Under the pieces are notes generated by a model. It worked only from the letters and a program-made list of their open reading frames with translations, searched no databases and was not told the DNA's origin. Of a stretch of 64,000 nucleotides of DNA, positions 26,205-34,279 are shown one piece after another. Made by a program: the position numbers and the translations under genes. This DNA comes from Pleomorphochaeta sp. (GTDB lineage Bacteria > Spirochaetota > Spirochaetia > Sphaerochaetales > Sphaerochaetaceae), in assembly GCA_028532815.1 (NCBI GenBank), contig JAQQAS010000052.1:1-64000 (forward strand), written 5' to 3'. The number at the start of each line of letters is the position of its first letter. Positions within the stretch are counted from its first letter, which is position 1.

Positions 26205-27278
26205 ATGGCTAGATATAAGAAGTTGATATCTTATTTGTTTATTATTAGTGTTTCATTGGTTTTATTTAGTGCCTGTTCAACAACAGTTACAGTCTCATAT
26301 TTGCAACCTGCAAAATATGATATAACTCAATATAAAAATTTAGCAATTGCTTCTATGGAAGTTGATGATATACCTCCATACTCTAATAGTCTTATCACTG
26401 TTGAATATGATGATTTTGAAGAGCAAGTATTCTCAGGCTATAATCGAAGAATTGCATATAATGTAGCTGAAACTTTTACAGAAGAATTATATGATGATTT
26501 ATATAAAAGTTCATATTTTAATATTATTAAACCTAGTATTACAGATGGATATTTAAGTGGATTGAAATATGGTGTTAATTCCTTAAATAAATTAAGAGAC
26601 TTAGGTGCAGATGCAATTTTAGTTAGTCAAATCGATTCTATCGATTACAATGAATACACTATAATTGGTGATTATAAAGTTATAAGAAATCCAGATTATT
26701 ATTCAGATCCAACTCAAGATGAATACATTGAAGATGATGAAAGAGAAGTTACAATCGTTCAACAAGCTACTATTGAATTTAGTTATAAAATAGTTGATAT
26801 AGACACAGGTGAAATTATTGCATCAGATTCTTTTAAGAAAACACTTACCCATGATATTGATTATAATGAAGATATAGTTACTCTCCCTTCAATGGAACCA
26901 ATTTTTGAAAAGGCTATTTTATATGGAGAGTCTCAAATTATTGAAGATTTAGCTCCTCAATATATATCTACAACTATTACTCTAAAGAAAAATAAAAGTG
27001 GAAATCCCTATTTTGATGCAGGGATGGATGCAACTAAAAAGGGCAGTTTAAGAGTTGCTTATGATAGTTTTGATACTGCTTGGACAAATTCAAAACTATA
27101 TGAAGCTGGATATAATTCAGCATTAGTTTTAGAGGCTCTAGGTGAGAGAGATTTAGCAATTGATAGAATGAATGAAGTCTATAATTATTTTAGTGATATT
27201 GACTCTTATGAACAATTAAGTAGAATGGAACAATATAAATACAATACTAATGTAGCAAAAGATCAAATTACGAACTAG
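26205..27278 (+). CDS. Lipoprotein with CsgG-like and TPR-like regions
   Basis: 357 aa. Lipobox FSACS. The mature N-terminal two thirds (KYDITQYKNLAIASMEV, a tyrosine-rich segment, LGADAILVSQID, TIEFSYKIVDIDTGEIIASDSFKKTL) resemble the beta-alpha pattern of CsgG/LpoB-like lipoproteins; the last ~90 residues look like TPR helices (SLRVAYDSFDTAWTN, ALVLEALGERDLAIDRMNEV). AAGGAG 7 bases upstream fixes the ATG. It is 8 bases from the next gene. Function unknown. Confidence 0.78.
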   Translation: MARYKKLISYLFIISVSLVLFSACSTTVTVSYLQPAKYDITQYKNLAIASMEVDDIPPYSNSLITVEYDDFEEQVFSGYNRRIAYNVAETFTEELYDDLYKSSYFNIIKPSITDGYLSGLKYGVNSLNKLRDLGADAILVSQIDSIDYNEYTIIGDYKVIRNPDYYSDPTQDEYIEDDEREVTIVQQATIEFSYKIVDIDTGEIIASDSFKKTLTHDIDYNEDIVTLPSMEPIFEKAILYGESQIIEDLAPQYISTTITLKKNKSGNPYFDAGMDATKKGSLRVAYDSFDTAWTNSKLYEAGYNSALVLEALGERDLAIDRMNEVYNYFSDIDSYEQLSRMEQYKYNTNVAKDQITN

Positions 27279-27285
27279 GAATAAT

Positions 27286-27666
27286 ATGGAAGCTGTAAAA
27301 AAAAAAGATATTTTTGTAATTGAAAATGAGAGTGGAAAGGAAGTCTTTGACACCTATAAAAAAGATTGTAAAACTGGAGTAATTGATTTTACAAGTTCTT
27401 TAGTAATTTTACCAAATAGCCCTGTATCTTATAAACGATATAAGGATACAAAAGCTGAAATTGCCTTCTCGCAATTGAAAAGATGGATAAGCAGTGAAGC
27501 GTTTGAGCAAGTATTTATACTTGGCGGGCTTGATATATTTGATAAAGATTTAGTCTTTGAATGGATTTTTGACCATAAATCTAAAACTGGCTTTCCAAAT
27601 TTAATAATTTCTGGAAAAAAAATACCCGCATTTTGGAGCGATTTAGGTGCTAAAATCTTAAAATGA
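27286..27666 (+). CDS. Hypothetical 126-aa cytoplasmic protein
   Basis: No signal peptide or membrane segment. A mixed alpha/beta sequence with the block FEQVFILGGLDIFDKDLVFEWIFDHKSKTGFPNLIISG. I do not recognise it. It has AGGA before the ATG and follows the CsgG-like lipoprotein gene with 7 intervening bases, so the two are probably co-transcribed. A terminator follows at 27719. Confidence 0.65.
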   Translation: MEAVKKKDIFVIENESGKEVFDTYKKDCKTGVIDFTSSLVILPNSPVSYKRYKDTKAEIAFSQLKRWISSEAFEQVFILGGLDIFDKDLVFEWIFDHKSKTGFPNLIISGKKIPAFWSDLGAKILK

Positions 27667-27718
27667 TGTCAATTTAATCATTTTCTTGCTAAAAAAATAT
27701 AATTTTATGACATTTTTG

Positions 27719-27749
27719 GGCTATTGTTTGTAACAATAGCCTATTTTTA
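27719..27749 (+). terminator. Terminator before the CpsB-like gene
   Basis: GGCTATTGTT / AACAATAGCC with a 3-nt loop and TATTTTTAT tail. Confidence 0.85.
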
Positions 27750-27768
27750 TGGTTATTGACTTTTTTTC

Positions 27769-27797
27769 TTCACTTTATTAACAAATTAGGATATACT
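27769..27797 (+). promoter_or_regulatory. Promoter of the CpsB-like gene (leaderless architecture)
   Basis: TTCACT-N17-TATACT, six bases before the ATG and no ribosome site. Confidence 0.7.
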
Positions 27798-27803
27798 TTT
27801 TAT

Positions 27804-28439
27804 ATGAGTTACATAGATTTTCATACACATCTACTTCCAAATATTGATGATGGTACATTAGAACTTGAAGATATTGAAAAAATGATGGATGTTTATTCTA
27901 ATGCAGGATTTTCAAAAATAGTTTGCACCCCGCATCTCTATAACCCGTATGTAAGAACTAATATTTCTTCAATAAAAGAAACTTTTAGTAGAGTGAAAGA
28001 GATTGCTGCAACTTTTAAGATTGAATGTTTATTGGGCTCAGAATATTATTACAAAAATCAAGATAAAATTGTTGGCATTCCGATAGCTTCAAGGTACCAA
28101 TTGATTGAATTGCCTACAACCTTAGCCCCGCTTGATTTTGTAGAGAAGTTCCAGCAGGTTATTGATTCTGGGCTAAAGGTAATTTTGGCGCACGTTGAGA
28201 GATACCCTTATTTGAAAGTTGGATCTCCCTATCTAGACAAATTATTAGATATGGGTGTATTAATTCAAGTTAATGCTTCTTCTATAGCAAGTGGAAGAGC
28301 AAGGCCATTTGTTGAAGAGCAAATAGCCGATTTAATTTCAACAGATAATCATGGTAATTACAAATTACCTTTAGTTTATCTAGAGCAAATTGGTAAATAT
28401 CCATATCTAGTTAAGAGAATGGAAAAAATATATTTATAA
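27804..28439 (+). CDS. PHP-domain tyrosine phosphatase (CpsB/YwqE-like)
   Basis: 211 aa. The N terminus MSYIDFHTHLLPNIDDG holds the HxH metal pair of the PHP family; further ligands are TPHLYNP, GSEYYY, LAHVERYPYL and STDNHGN. In Gram-positive bacteria CpsB dephosphorylates tyrosine kinases that control capsule export. Here no kinase or polysaccharide gene adjoins, so the substrate is open. I chose ATG 27804 since the -10 hexamer lies six bases upstream and the motif begins at once; a longer frame would read through the promoter. Confidence 0.85.
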   Translation: MSYIDFHTHLLPNIDDGTLELEDIEKMMDVYSNAGFSKIVCTPHLYNPYVRTNISSIKETFSRVKEIAATFKIECLLGSEYYYKNQDKIVGIPIASRYQLIELPTTLAPLDFVEKFQQVIDSGLKVILAHVERYPYLKVGSPYLDKLLDMGVLIQVNASSIASGRARPFVEEQIADLISTDNHGNYKLPLVYLEQIGKYPYLVKRMEKIYL

Positions 28440-28466
28440 ACTTAGAAGTTAAGGGAGGAATATCGC

Positions 28467-29720
28467 ATGTTATTAGATATGACCATTGCGAATTTTAAAT
28501 CCGTTAAGGATCCTCAAACCATATCGTTTGAGGCAGTTAGAGATAATAGATTTCCTAAATCAAAAACCGTTCAAGTTAATGATAAATTAAATTTGATTAA
28601 AAGTGCTGCTATCATCGGTCCTAACGGTGCAGGTAAGAGTTCATTTGTACGTGCATTAGAATCTTTGAAAAGCATACTATGTTCAGATCAAGATTCTGAG
28701 AACCCATTACAAATCCTCTCTGGTACAAGTTTTGCTTACACTAAAGAGAGAAATACACCTTGTACAATTACTTTAAGATTTCTATTAGAAAAAGGAAATA
28801 TTAATAATATTGATGAAGAACCATCAGTAATTGGTGTGTATTCTTTTTCAGCAAATAATAAGAAAATCACACATGAATCATTATATTTTATCTACAACAG
28901 AAGTAGAAAGTTAATGTTTGAAAGAACTGAAGTTTTAGATCCTTTAGCAGATGAAACTTCACCAATTACTTACAAATATCGTTTTGGTAAAATGTACAGA
29001 GGTGAAAAAAAGAGACTAGTTAAAAAGATTGATGAAAAACATGCTTTCTTAGCTTCTTCTGCACTTAAGGGTGGGGAAACTGCAACTCCAGTTATGAATT
29101 GGTTTAATAATAATTTAAATATTTTACCAATGGGTGTTTCTTCCTTAAGTGAACAATATATCATTGATAGAATAAGTGTTCATCCTGATTGGGTAACTCA
29201 ATTAATTAATTTTTTGTGGTCACTAGATATTACTGATATCAAAAATATTCAAGTTATGAATAATAGATTAGTATTCTCTCACACAAATGTTATGCAATCT
29301 TATGCAACTTATTATTCTCTAGAAAGTTTGTCCCTTAGACGTTTATGTTTAATCGGTATTGCTTTCTTTGAAAGTTTTATTGAACCAAAAACTATAATCA
29401 TTGATGATTTTGGAATGTTATTACATCCATATGTTCTTAAACATATTATTGAAATATTTGAAGAATGTAACGGCAAAACAGGTTCTCAATTATTAGCCGT
29501 TGACTGTAATCCTTCATTATTGATTCCAGGATTATTGAGACGTGATGGTGTATATTTTGCACAAAAAAATGAAAAAAGTGAAACAGTTTATTTCTCACTT
29601 GCTGAATTTAGATATTCAAGAAGCAGAGATTTAACTAGTGAGCAATATATGAATGGTGCCTTTGGGGCTCTACCATTACTAAGTGATTTCTACTTTGTTG
29701 ATGGTAAGGAGGATAAATAA
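28467..29720 (+). CDS. RloA-like ABC/AAA ATPase with eroded catalytic motifs
   Basis: 417 aa, COG1106/AAA_15-type. Walker A GPNGAGKSSF is intact (about residues 51-60), and the C terminus follows the RloA plan: RRDGVYFAQKNE, then EQYMNGAFGALPLL. But the signature that should read like E-S-x-G-T-x-R is ESLSLRR, Walker B ends IIDDFG (usual Asp-Glu is Asp-Asp) and the H-loop THD is VDC. It probably still binds ATP while hydrolysis is doubtful. RloA/RloB (AbiL) pairs act in phage defence. GGGAGG ribosome site; 3 bases separate it from the RloB-like gene. Base and codon use match the housekeeping genes, so there is no sign of recent transfer. Confidence 0.8.
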   Translation: MLLDMTIANFKSVKDPQTISFEAVRDNRFPKSKTVQVNDKLNLIKSAAIIGPNGAGKSSFVRALESLKSILCSDQDSENPLQILSGTSFAYTKERNTPCTITLRFLLEKGNINNIDEEPSVIGVYSFSANNKKITHESLYFIYNRSRKLMFERTEVLDPLADETSPITYKYRFGKMYRGEKKRLVKKIDEKHAFLASSALKGGETATPVMNWFNNNLNILPMGVSSLSEQYIIDRISVHPDWVTQLINFLWSLDITDIKNIQVMNNRLVFSHTNVMQSYATYYSLESLSLRRLCLIGIAFFESFIEPKTIIIDDFGMLLHPYVLKHIIEIFEECNGKTGSQLLAVDCNPSLLIPGLLRRDGVYFAQKNEKSETVYFSLAEFRYSRSRDLTSEQYMNGAFGALPLLSDFYFVDGKEDK

Positions 29721-29723
29721 GCT

Positions 29724-30359
29724 ATGAAGACTAGAAAAAGAAAAAATCAAGCACCTCGTAAAACTATGTTAATAGTTGGGGCAAATGAAAAAGAAGCCTT
29801 ATTTTTCTCTCAAGTTAGAAAAGATGCTAGATATTCAAATCTTAGTGTTGAATGGGCAGGAGGAGAATCAGATTTAGAGAAACTAATTTCAATAGCCTCT
29901 AGAAAAAGATCTAGCGGAAAATTTAATGAAGTTTGGTTAGTTTTTTCCTTTGTTGATTTAAATGTTGATGTTGAAACAGTAAAGAGTCTTATTCCAATTG
30001 CTAATAAAAAGAAAGTAAATCTATGTTGGAGTAATCCTGGAATAAATTTATGGTATCTCTTCCACTTTAGAGGTGCTAATGGATTAATAACAGATTCTAA
30101 TAGTATAGATAATGCTATAAAGAAAGAAATTCCAGATTATAAAAATACTGCAAAGTATCTTAGAACAGAAGGTTTGGATTTTTATCAAAGAATCTGCGTA
30201 AAAGATAATGATGCAAATAGAAATGCTAGAGCATATAACGAAGCGGTAGAAAATGTATTAGGCTTACCTGCTATAAATTACATTGAGCTACACCTAGCTA
30301 TTATTGAAAACTGCGGTGCTGCTAATTTTACGCAAAACCAAAGAACAATAGGGATGTAA
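29724..30359 (+). CDS. RloB-like protein with altered TOPRIM-type residues
   Basis: 211 aa. It keeps the RloB framework: basic start RKRKNQAPRKTMLIV, FNEVWLVFSFVD, and WSNPGINLWYLFHF, matching C-E-G-E-K-T-E, V-F-D-x-D and S-N-P-x-F-E-L-W-x-L-x-H-F of the family. The catalytic-type acids are changed: C-E-G becomes G-A-N, D-x-D becomes S-F-V-D, F-E-L-W becomes I-N-L-W. So it is an RloB-like protein that probably lacks nuclease activity. GGAGG lies about 13 bases before the ATG. Partner of the upstream ATPase. Confidence 0.75.
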   Translation: MKTRKRKNQAPRKTMLIVGANEKEALFFSQVRKDARYSNLSVEWAGGESDLEKLISIASRKRSSGKFNEVWLVFSFVDLNVDVETVKSLIPIANKKKVNLCWSNPGINLWYLFHFRGANGLITDSNSIDNAIKKEIPDYKNTAKYLRTEGLDFYQRICVKDNDANRNARAYNEAVENVLGLPAINYIELHLAIIENCGAANFTQNQRTIGM

Positions 30360-30369
30360 AATAAACAAG

Positions 30370-30407
30370 AATAAAACTATTTTAGCAAATGCTAGAATAG
30401 TTTTATT
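30370..30407 (+). terminator. Terminator after the RloB-like gene
   Basis: AATAAAACTATTTTAGC pairs with GCTAGAATAGTTTTATT (one bulge) around AAAT. Confidence 0.75.
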
Positions 30408-30422
30408 TAAAAGGACTATTAT

Positions 30423-31310
30423 ATGAATGAGATCGTTGAGCTTTGTGAGGGATACAAAAGATTAAGTGACTTAGACCCTTTGTTTGAATTATTGCAGCCT
30501 TATTATCATATGGAAAAAACAAAACCTCTATTATGTGCCACTCCATGGAAGATGGTTCAAAAAGTAAAAAGTAATACAGCTGTTTTATTGATTCATGGTT
30601 TTCAAGGCTATCCTGGTGAAATGGATTACCTTGGTTTAAAATTGTATCAATCAAATTTCGATGTTTACTGTCCAAGATTGCCTGGTCATGGTGTAAATGC
30701 TCAAGATTTTTTAAATACAAATAAAGATGATTGGTTATCTGTTGCAAGAACTTCTGTAGGTTATTTAAAAAAAGAATATGACAATGTTTTTGTTGTTGGT
30801 CACTCAATGGGAGGCCTTATTGCAACCATTGTAGCAAAGGAATTTAACCTTGAAAGATTGGGTTTAATTTCCCCAGCTTTTATAATCAAAGGTTTTAGTA
30901 AATTTAAAGTAAATCTAATAAATTTGTTTAAAAAAGAAATTGAAATTGATTGGCACAGTGATTCATCTTTCTGGGGAATATGTGAAAGAGATGAAAAAGA
31001 TGATATAACTCTTGGTAAAACTTATTGGTCTAAGCTGAGGCCACGACCTCTTCTAGAATTAAATAAACTTAAAGAAATGGGAACAAGGTCTCTTAGTAAA
31101 ATTACTTCAAAAACTATTTGTATTCTCGGTGAGAAAGATCCATCTGTGGATAGCATAAAAGTTGAGTCCTTATTAAAATCAAAAATTAGTAGCCCTCTTG
31201 AAATAATAACTATTGAAGGGGTTAATCATCTTTGCCAATATTTTAATGAAGAAGATAAAAGAGATTATTGTAATGATTCAATTGTAAAATCATTTACTGA
31301 TTTAGGATAA
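30423..31310 (+). CDS. Alpha/beta hydrolase, carboxylesterase/monoacylglycerol lipase type
   Basis: 295 aa cytoplasmic serine hydrolase. Oxyanion-hole block LLIHGFQGYPGEM, nucleophile elbow VGHSMGG, Asp in LGEKDPSV and His in EGVNHL complete the triad. The nearest families are carboxylesterase Est30 and monoacylglycerol lipases, so acyl esters of glycerol or small lipids are likely substrates. AAAGGA ribosome site. Its 3' end overlaps the convergent btuD gene by 17 bases. Confidence 0.88.
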   Translation: MNEIVELCEGYKRLSDLDPLFELLQPYYHMEKTKPLLCATPWKMVQKVKSNTAVLLIHGFQGYPGEMDYLGLKLYQSNFDVYCPRLPGHGVNAQDFLNTNKDDWLSVARTSVGYLKKEYDNVFVVGHSMGGLIATIVAKEFNLERLGLISPAFIIKGFSKFKVNLINLFKKEIEIDWHSDSSFWGICERDEKDDITLGKTYWSKLRPRPLLELNKLKEMGTRSLSKITSKTICILGEKDPSVDSIKVESLLKSKISSPLEIITIEGVNHLCQYFNEEDKRDYCNDSIVKSFTDLG

Positions 31311-32052
31311 CATAATCTTTATCTGTGAAAGGGTTTTTAATAAAATGACTGTTTAAGTTAAAATAGTTTTTAATATTAGTTTTGTTAATTACTTCTTTAG
31401 TTGGCCCTTGAATTATTTGATCTTTGTTTATTAAAACAACATTATCACAATAAGATAGGGCTAAATTTATATCATGAAGGGTTGTAATAATTGTAATTTG
31501 TTTTTCTTCAACAAGATTAGAGAGTAAATTCATGATTTCAACTTGATGAAGTGGATCTAAATTAGCAGTTGGCTCATCTAAAATTAATATTTTAGTTTCT
31601 TGAGAAAGAGCTCTTGCAATTATAACTTTTTGTAATTCTCCACCACTAAGTTCATCTATAAATTTTAATTCTAATTTCTCAATTTTTAAAAGAGAAATTA
31701 TATTATTAATTGTTTCATTGGTTTCCTTGTTGTAATCGTTATATAGGTATCTAGATAAATTTATATAATCTCTAACACTTATATGAGGAAGTTGGGTCGA
31801 ATTTTGTTCAACATATGAAATCTTTTTTGCTAAGGAATATCTCTCTATATCTAGAATATCTTCATTGTTTATATAAATGGAATCTTGATTGACCTTTAAT
31901 AATTTTAGAATTGTTTTTAAAAGGGTAGTTTTCCCACATCCGTTAGGACCTAAGATACCATGGAATTTGTTCTTAGAAAATTCAAGGTTTATAGAATCAA
32001 AAATAGGATTGTTAACATAGGAATAATTTAATTCATTAACTTTTATATTCAT
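31294..32052 (-). CDS. btuD: B12/siderophore-type ABC importer ATP-binding protein
   Basis: 252-aa FecE/BtuD-type ATPase: Walker A GPNGCGKTT, signature LSGGELQKV, Walker B ILILDEPTANLDP, H-loop TTLHDI. Last gene of a three-gene operon under a cobalamin riboswitch, hence assigned to vitamin B12 rather than iron. It overlaps the permease gene by 4 bases and, tail to tail, the hydrolase gene by 17. Confidence 0.82.
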   Translation of the reverse strand: MNIKVNELNYSYVNNPIFDSINLEFSKNKFHGILGPNGCGKTTLLKTILKLLKVNQDSIYINNEDILDIERYSLAKKISYVEQNSTQLPHISVRDYINLSRYLYNDYNKETNETINNIISLLKIEKLELKFIDELSGGELQKVIIARALSQETKILILDEPTANLDPLHQVEIMNLLSNLVEEKQITIITTLHDINLALSYCDNVVLINKDQIIQGPTKEVINKTNIKNYFNLNSHFIKNPFTDKDYVILNQ

Positions 32053-33062
32053 AGGGCATTTACCTTTGTTTTTCTTAAAATATATAAGAAAAAGGGAGCT
32101 CCAAAAAGGGCTGTGATAATTCCAATAGGAATTTCTGTATTGCTAATTAGAGTTCTTGATAGAATATCGCAAAGGAGGGTAAAAATTGCTCCTAGGTAAA
32201 GAGATAGTGGTAATACATTTTTATGTTTTACTCCAAATAATAATTTAACAATATGAGGGATTATTAAACCAATAAAACCAATTACACCTGCAAGTCCTAC
32301 ACAAATGCTTGTTAATAGTGTTGTTATTAGAAGAAGTCTAATACGTTGTTTTTTTACATCAAGACCAATGGAAGTTGCAGTATCATCACTTAATAAAAGA
32401 ACATCTAGTTCTTTTGTTTTTGATAATAAAACTATAATTAAAATAATCATTATTGGCATTGTTACAATAATTTTCTCATATGAGCTTAAATTAAAGCTCC
32501 CCATTTGCCAATATATTATATTTTCTAACTTGTCTTTATTGAAGTAGAGTAAAAGAGAGTTTAAAGCTGATAGGAAAAAGTTAATCGCTAATCCTGATAA
32601 AAGCAATATCGTAAGAGAAGATCTGTTTTTACCTGCTAAAGTGAAAATTATGAGAGCTGTTAAAATAGCAAAAACAAAGGCAAAGGAGAAAGTTCCCCAT
32701 ATTCCACCGATTATATTAACAAAGCCAAATACACTAGCTATAGCCACTCCTAGTGCCGCTCCTGAGGATATTCCAAGTAGATACGGTTCTGTTAGAGGAT
32801 TTTTAAATAGAGTTTGGAACACTGCACCAGAGATTGCTAAACTCATTCCAACCATAATTGCACTAATAGTTCTTGGAATCCTTAGTTCTAAGATAATTAG
32901 TTTATGAGATTTTGATACAGAATCTTGATTGAATAAAATTGCAATAACTTCTTTTATTGGAATTTTTACACTCCCTTTAGTTATAGAGAGTGTAACTAAG
33001 ATAATTCCTAGAATAATTAAGAATATTATAATTAGTTTATTTCTATTTTTATTTAAATTCAT
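32049..33062 (-). CDS. btuC: B12-type ABC importer permease (FecCD family)
   Basis: 337 aa with about ten membrane helices and FecCD signatures: RIPRTISAIMVGMSLAISGAVFQTLFKNPLTEP region (R-I-P-R-T, G-A-x-F-Q), LLGISSGAALG, GFIGLIIPHIVK. Forms the membrane channel for the BtuF-like binder and BtuD-like ATPase. Start overlaps the btuF stop by 14 bases. Confidence 0.88.
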   Translation of the reverse strand: MNLNKNRNKLIIIFLIILGIILVTLSITKGSVKIPIKEVIAILFNQDSVSKSHKLIILELRIPRTISAIMVGMSLAISGAVFQTLFKNPLTEPYLLGISSGAALGVAIASVFGFVNIIGGIWGTFSFAFVFAILTALIIFTLAGKNRSSLTILLLSGLAINFFLSALNSLLLYFNKDKLENIIYWQMGSFNLSSYEKIIVTMPIMIILIIVLLSKTKELDVLLLSDDTATSIGLDVKKQRIRLLLITTLLTSICVGLAGVIGFIGLIIPHIVKLLFGVKHKNVLPLSLYLGAIFTLLCDILSRTLISNTEIPIGIITALFGAPFFLYILRKTKVNAL

Positions 33063-33948
33063 TTGGATGTATAATTTTTGCTAACTCTAATAGACCTTGA
33101 GCATTTCTAATGCCTTGTCTATCAAGTAGATTATTATCAATTTCATAAACTCTATTTTCTTTAACAGCAGTTAAAGAGGAGTAAGGCCAAGTATTAATAA
33201 ATTGATCTTTAGAGTTATAATATTTTGAAACAATTATAATTTGAGGATCTTTTTCAATTAATTGTTCGACACTGTAATTCCATCCATCAACATCTTCTGC
33301 AATATTAATTGCACCAGCTAGGTTAATCATTTTACCAATGAAAGTACTACCTCCAGCAGTAAAATCACCCCATTCTCCAAAACTTAGTGCATAATAAACG
33401 GTTTTCTTATCTAAAGTAGAAGTTTTATCAACAATTTGATCAACTAATGCTTTATTGTTTTTTATTATCTCATTAGCTTTTTCTTCTTCATTCATTACAT
33501 AACCAATTTTAGAAATAATATTATAAGATCCATCTAATGAGTTATCATCATATATTGCAATTGAACAGATGCCAAGTTTTGTTAGGTTTTCTAATAAATC
33601 CTTTGGACAGTGGACCGAGCCAATAACTAAATCTGGCTCTAGTTCAATAATTTCTTCAATATTTGCATTTGTAATAGATCCAATACTTTTTACAGAAGAA
33701 ACCTTCTCAGGATAATCGCAATAATCAGTTCTTCCAACTAATTTGTCAAAATCTAATTCACTAACTATCTCAGTAATATTTGGCCCAAGAGATACTATTC
33801 TTTGTGGATTTTTACTAATTTGAACTGTTCTGTTATAAGAGTCAGTAAATTCTATTGTGTTACTTATTGCTATTTCTTTAGTTCCTTCACTAAATAATGA
33901 AGTTAAACTAATTAAAGATAATAATAAAATAATGATTTTTTTATTCAT
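33049..33948 (-). CDS. btuF: B12-type periplasmic binding protein
   Basis: 299 aa. Type I signal ending near SLFS, then EGTKE, without a lipobox. The helical-backbone binding fold shows PQRIVSLGPNITEIVSELDF, GRTDYCDYP (BtuF: G-x-x-x-x-D-x-P), LEPDLVIG and WNYSVEQLIEKDPQIIIV. The leader contains a cobalamin riboswitch, so the ligand is most likely a corrinoid. GGAGA ribosome site can be hidden in a TCTCC/GGAGA hairpin. Confidence 0.85.
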   Translation of the reverse strand: MNKKIIILLLSLISLTSLFSEGTKEIAISNTIEFTDSYNRTVQISKNPQRIVSLGPNITEIVSELDFDKLVGRTDYCDYPEKVSSVKSIGSITNANIEEIIELEPDLVIGSVHCPKDLLENLTKLGICSIAIYDDNSLDGSYNIISKIGYVMNEEEKANEIIKNNKALVDQIVDKTSTLDKKTVYYALSFGEWGDFTAGGSTFIGKMINLAGAINIAEDVDGWNYSVEQLIEKDPQIIIVSKYYNSKDQFINTWPYSSLTAVKENRVYEIDNNLLDRQGIRNAQGLLELAKIIHPNEFK

Positions 33949-33955
33949 ATAAAAT

Positions 33956-34080
33956 TCTCCTTGATTGGAGACCTTGGCAGTAGCCTAAAGTCCAGTAGGT
34001 TATGCAATATTTTTAGGTCTGACTATAACAGTAGCTGGTCTGCAAGGAATTTCACCTTTTTCATAATTTTGCTCTCTCAA
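33956..34080 (-). ncRNA. Cobalamin riboswitch
   Basis: Read on the minus strand: GGTGAAATTCC (34046-34056), then AGCTACTGTTA (34026-34036, the B12-box equivalent of GCCACTGTGA), a variable stem CCTAAA/TTTAGG, and GGCTACTGCC (33976-33985). Just downstream TCTCC (33967-33971) can pair with GGAGA (33956-33960), the ribosome site of btuF. AGACC in the core can instead pair with GGTCT, freeing or hiding the site, so control is probably at translation. The position directly before a BtuFCD operon supports the call. Confidence 0.75.
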
Positions 34081-34084
34081 TTAT

Positions 34085-34114
34085 ATGGTTTAATCCTTTA
34101 TTAATAAAGCAGTT
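34085..34114 (-). promoter_or_regulatory. Probable promoter of the riboswitch-btuFCD transcript
   Basis: TATAAT with TTTATT 17 bases upstream on the minus strand, just before the riboswitch core. Confidence 0.5.
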
Positions 34115-34279
34115 TAGATATAAATAAAATATAATACTATAAATAAATAGGATAATTGATAAATACCTCAAAATTTATGTTTTCCTTTAAATATTATGTT
34201 GTTTCAATTGTTGCCATTATTATCAAATTCTAGTAATCTTACTTTAAACGTTTTTTATATTAAAGGAGCTCTTAATTTT

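Noticed and set aside
28467-30359. Intact phage-defence RloAB (AbiL) module
   Set aside because: Family architecture is right, but several catalytic-type residues differ, so I do not call it an active defence system.
34081-34279. T-box or other leader in front of gltX-glyS-tyrS
   Set aside because: No T-box specifier stem or TGGN motif was found; the structured RNA there belongs to the opposite strand.
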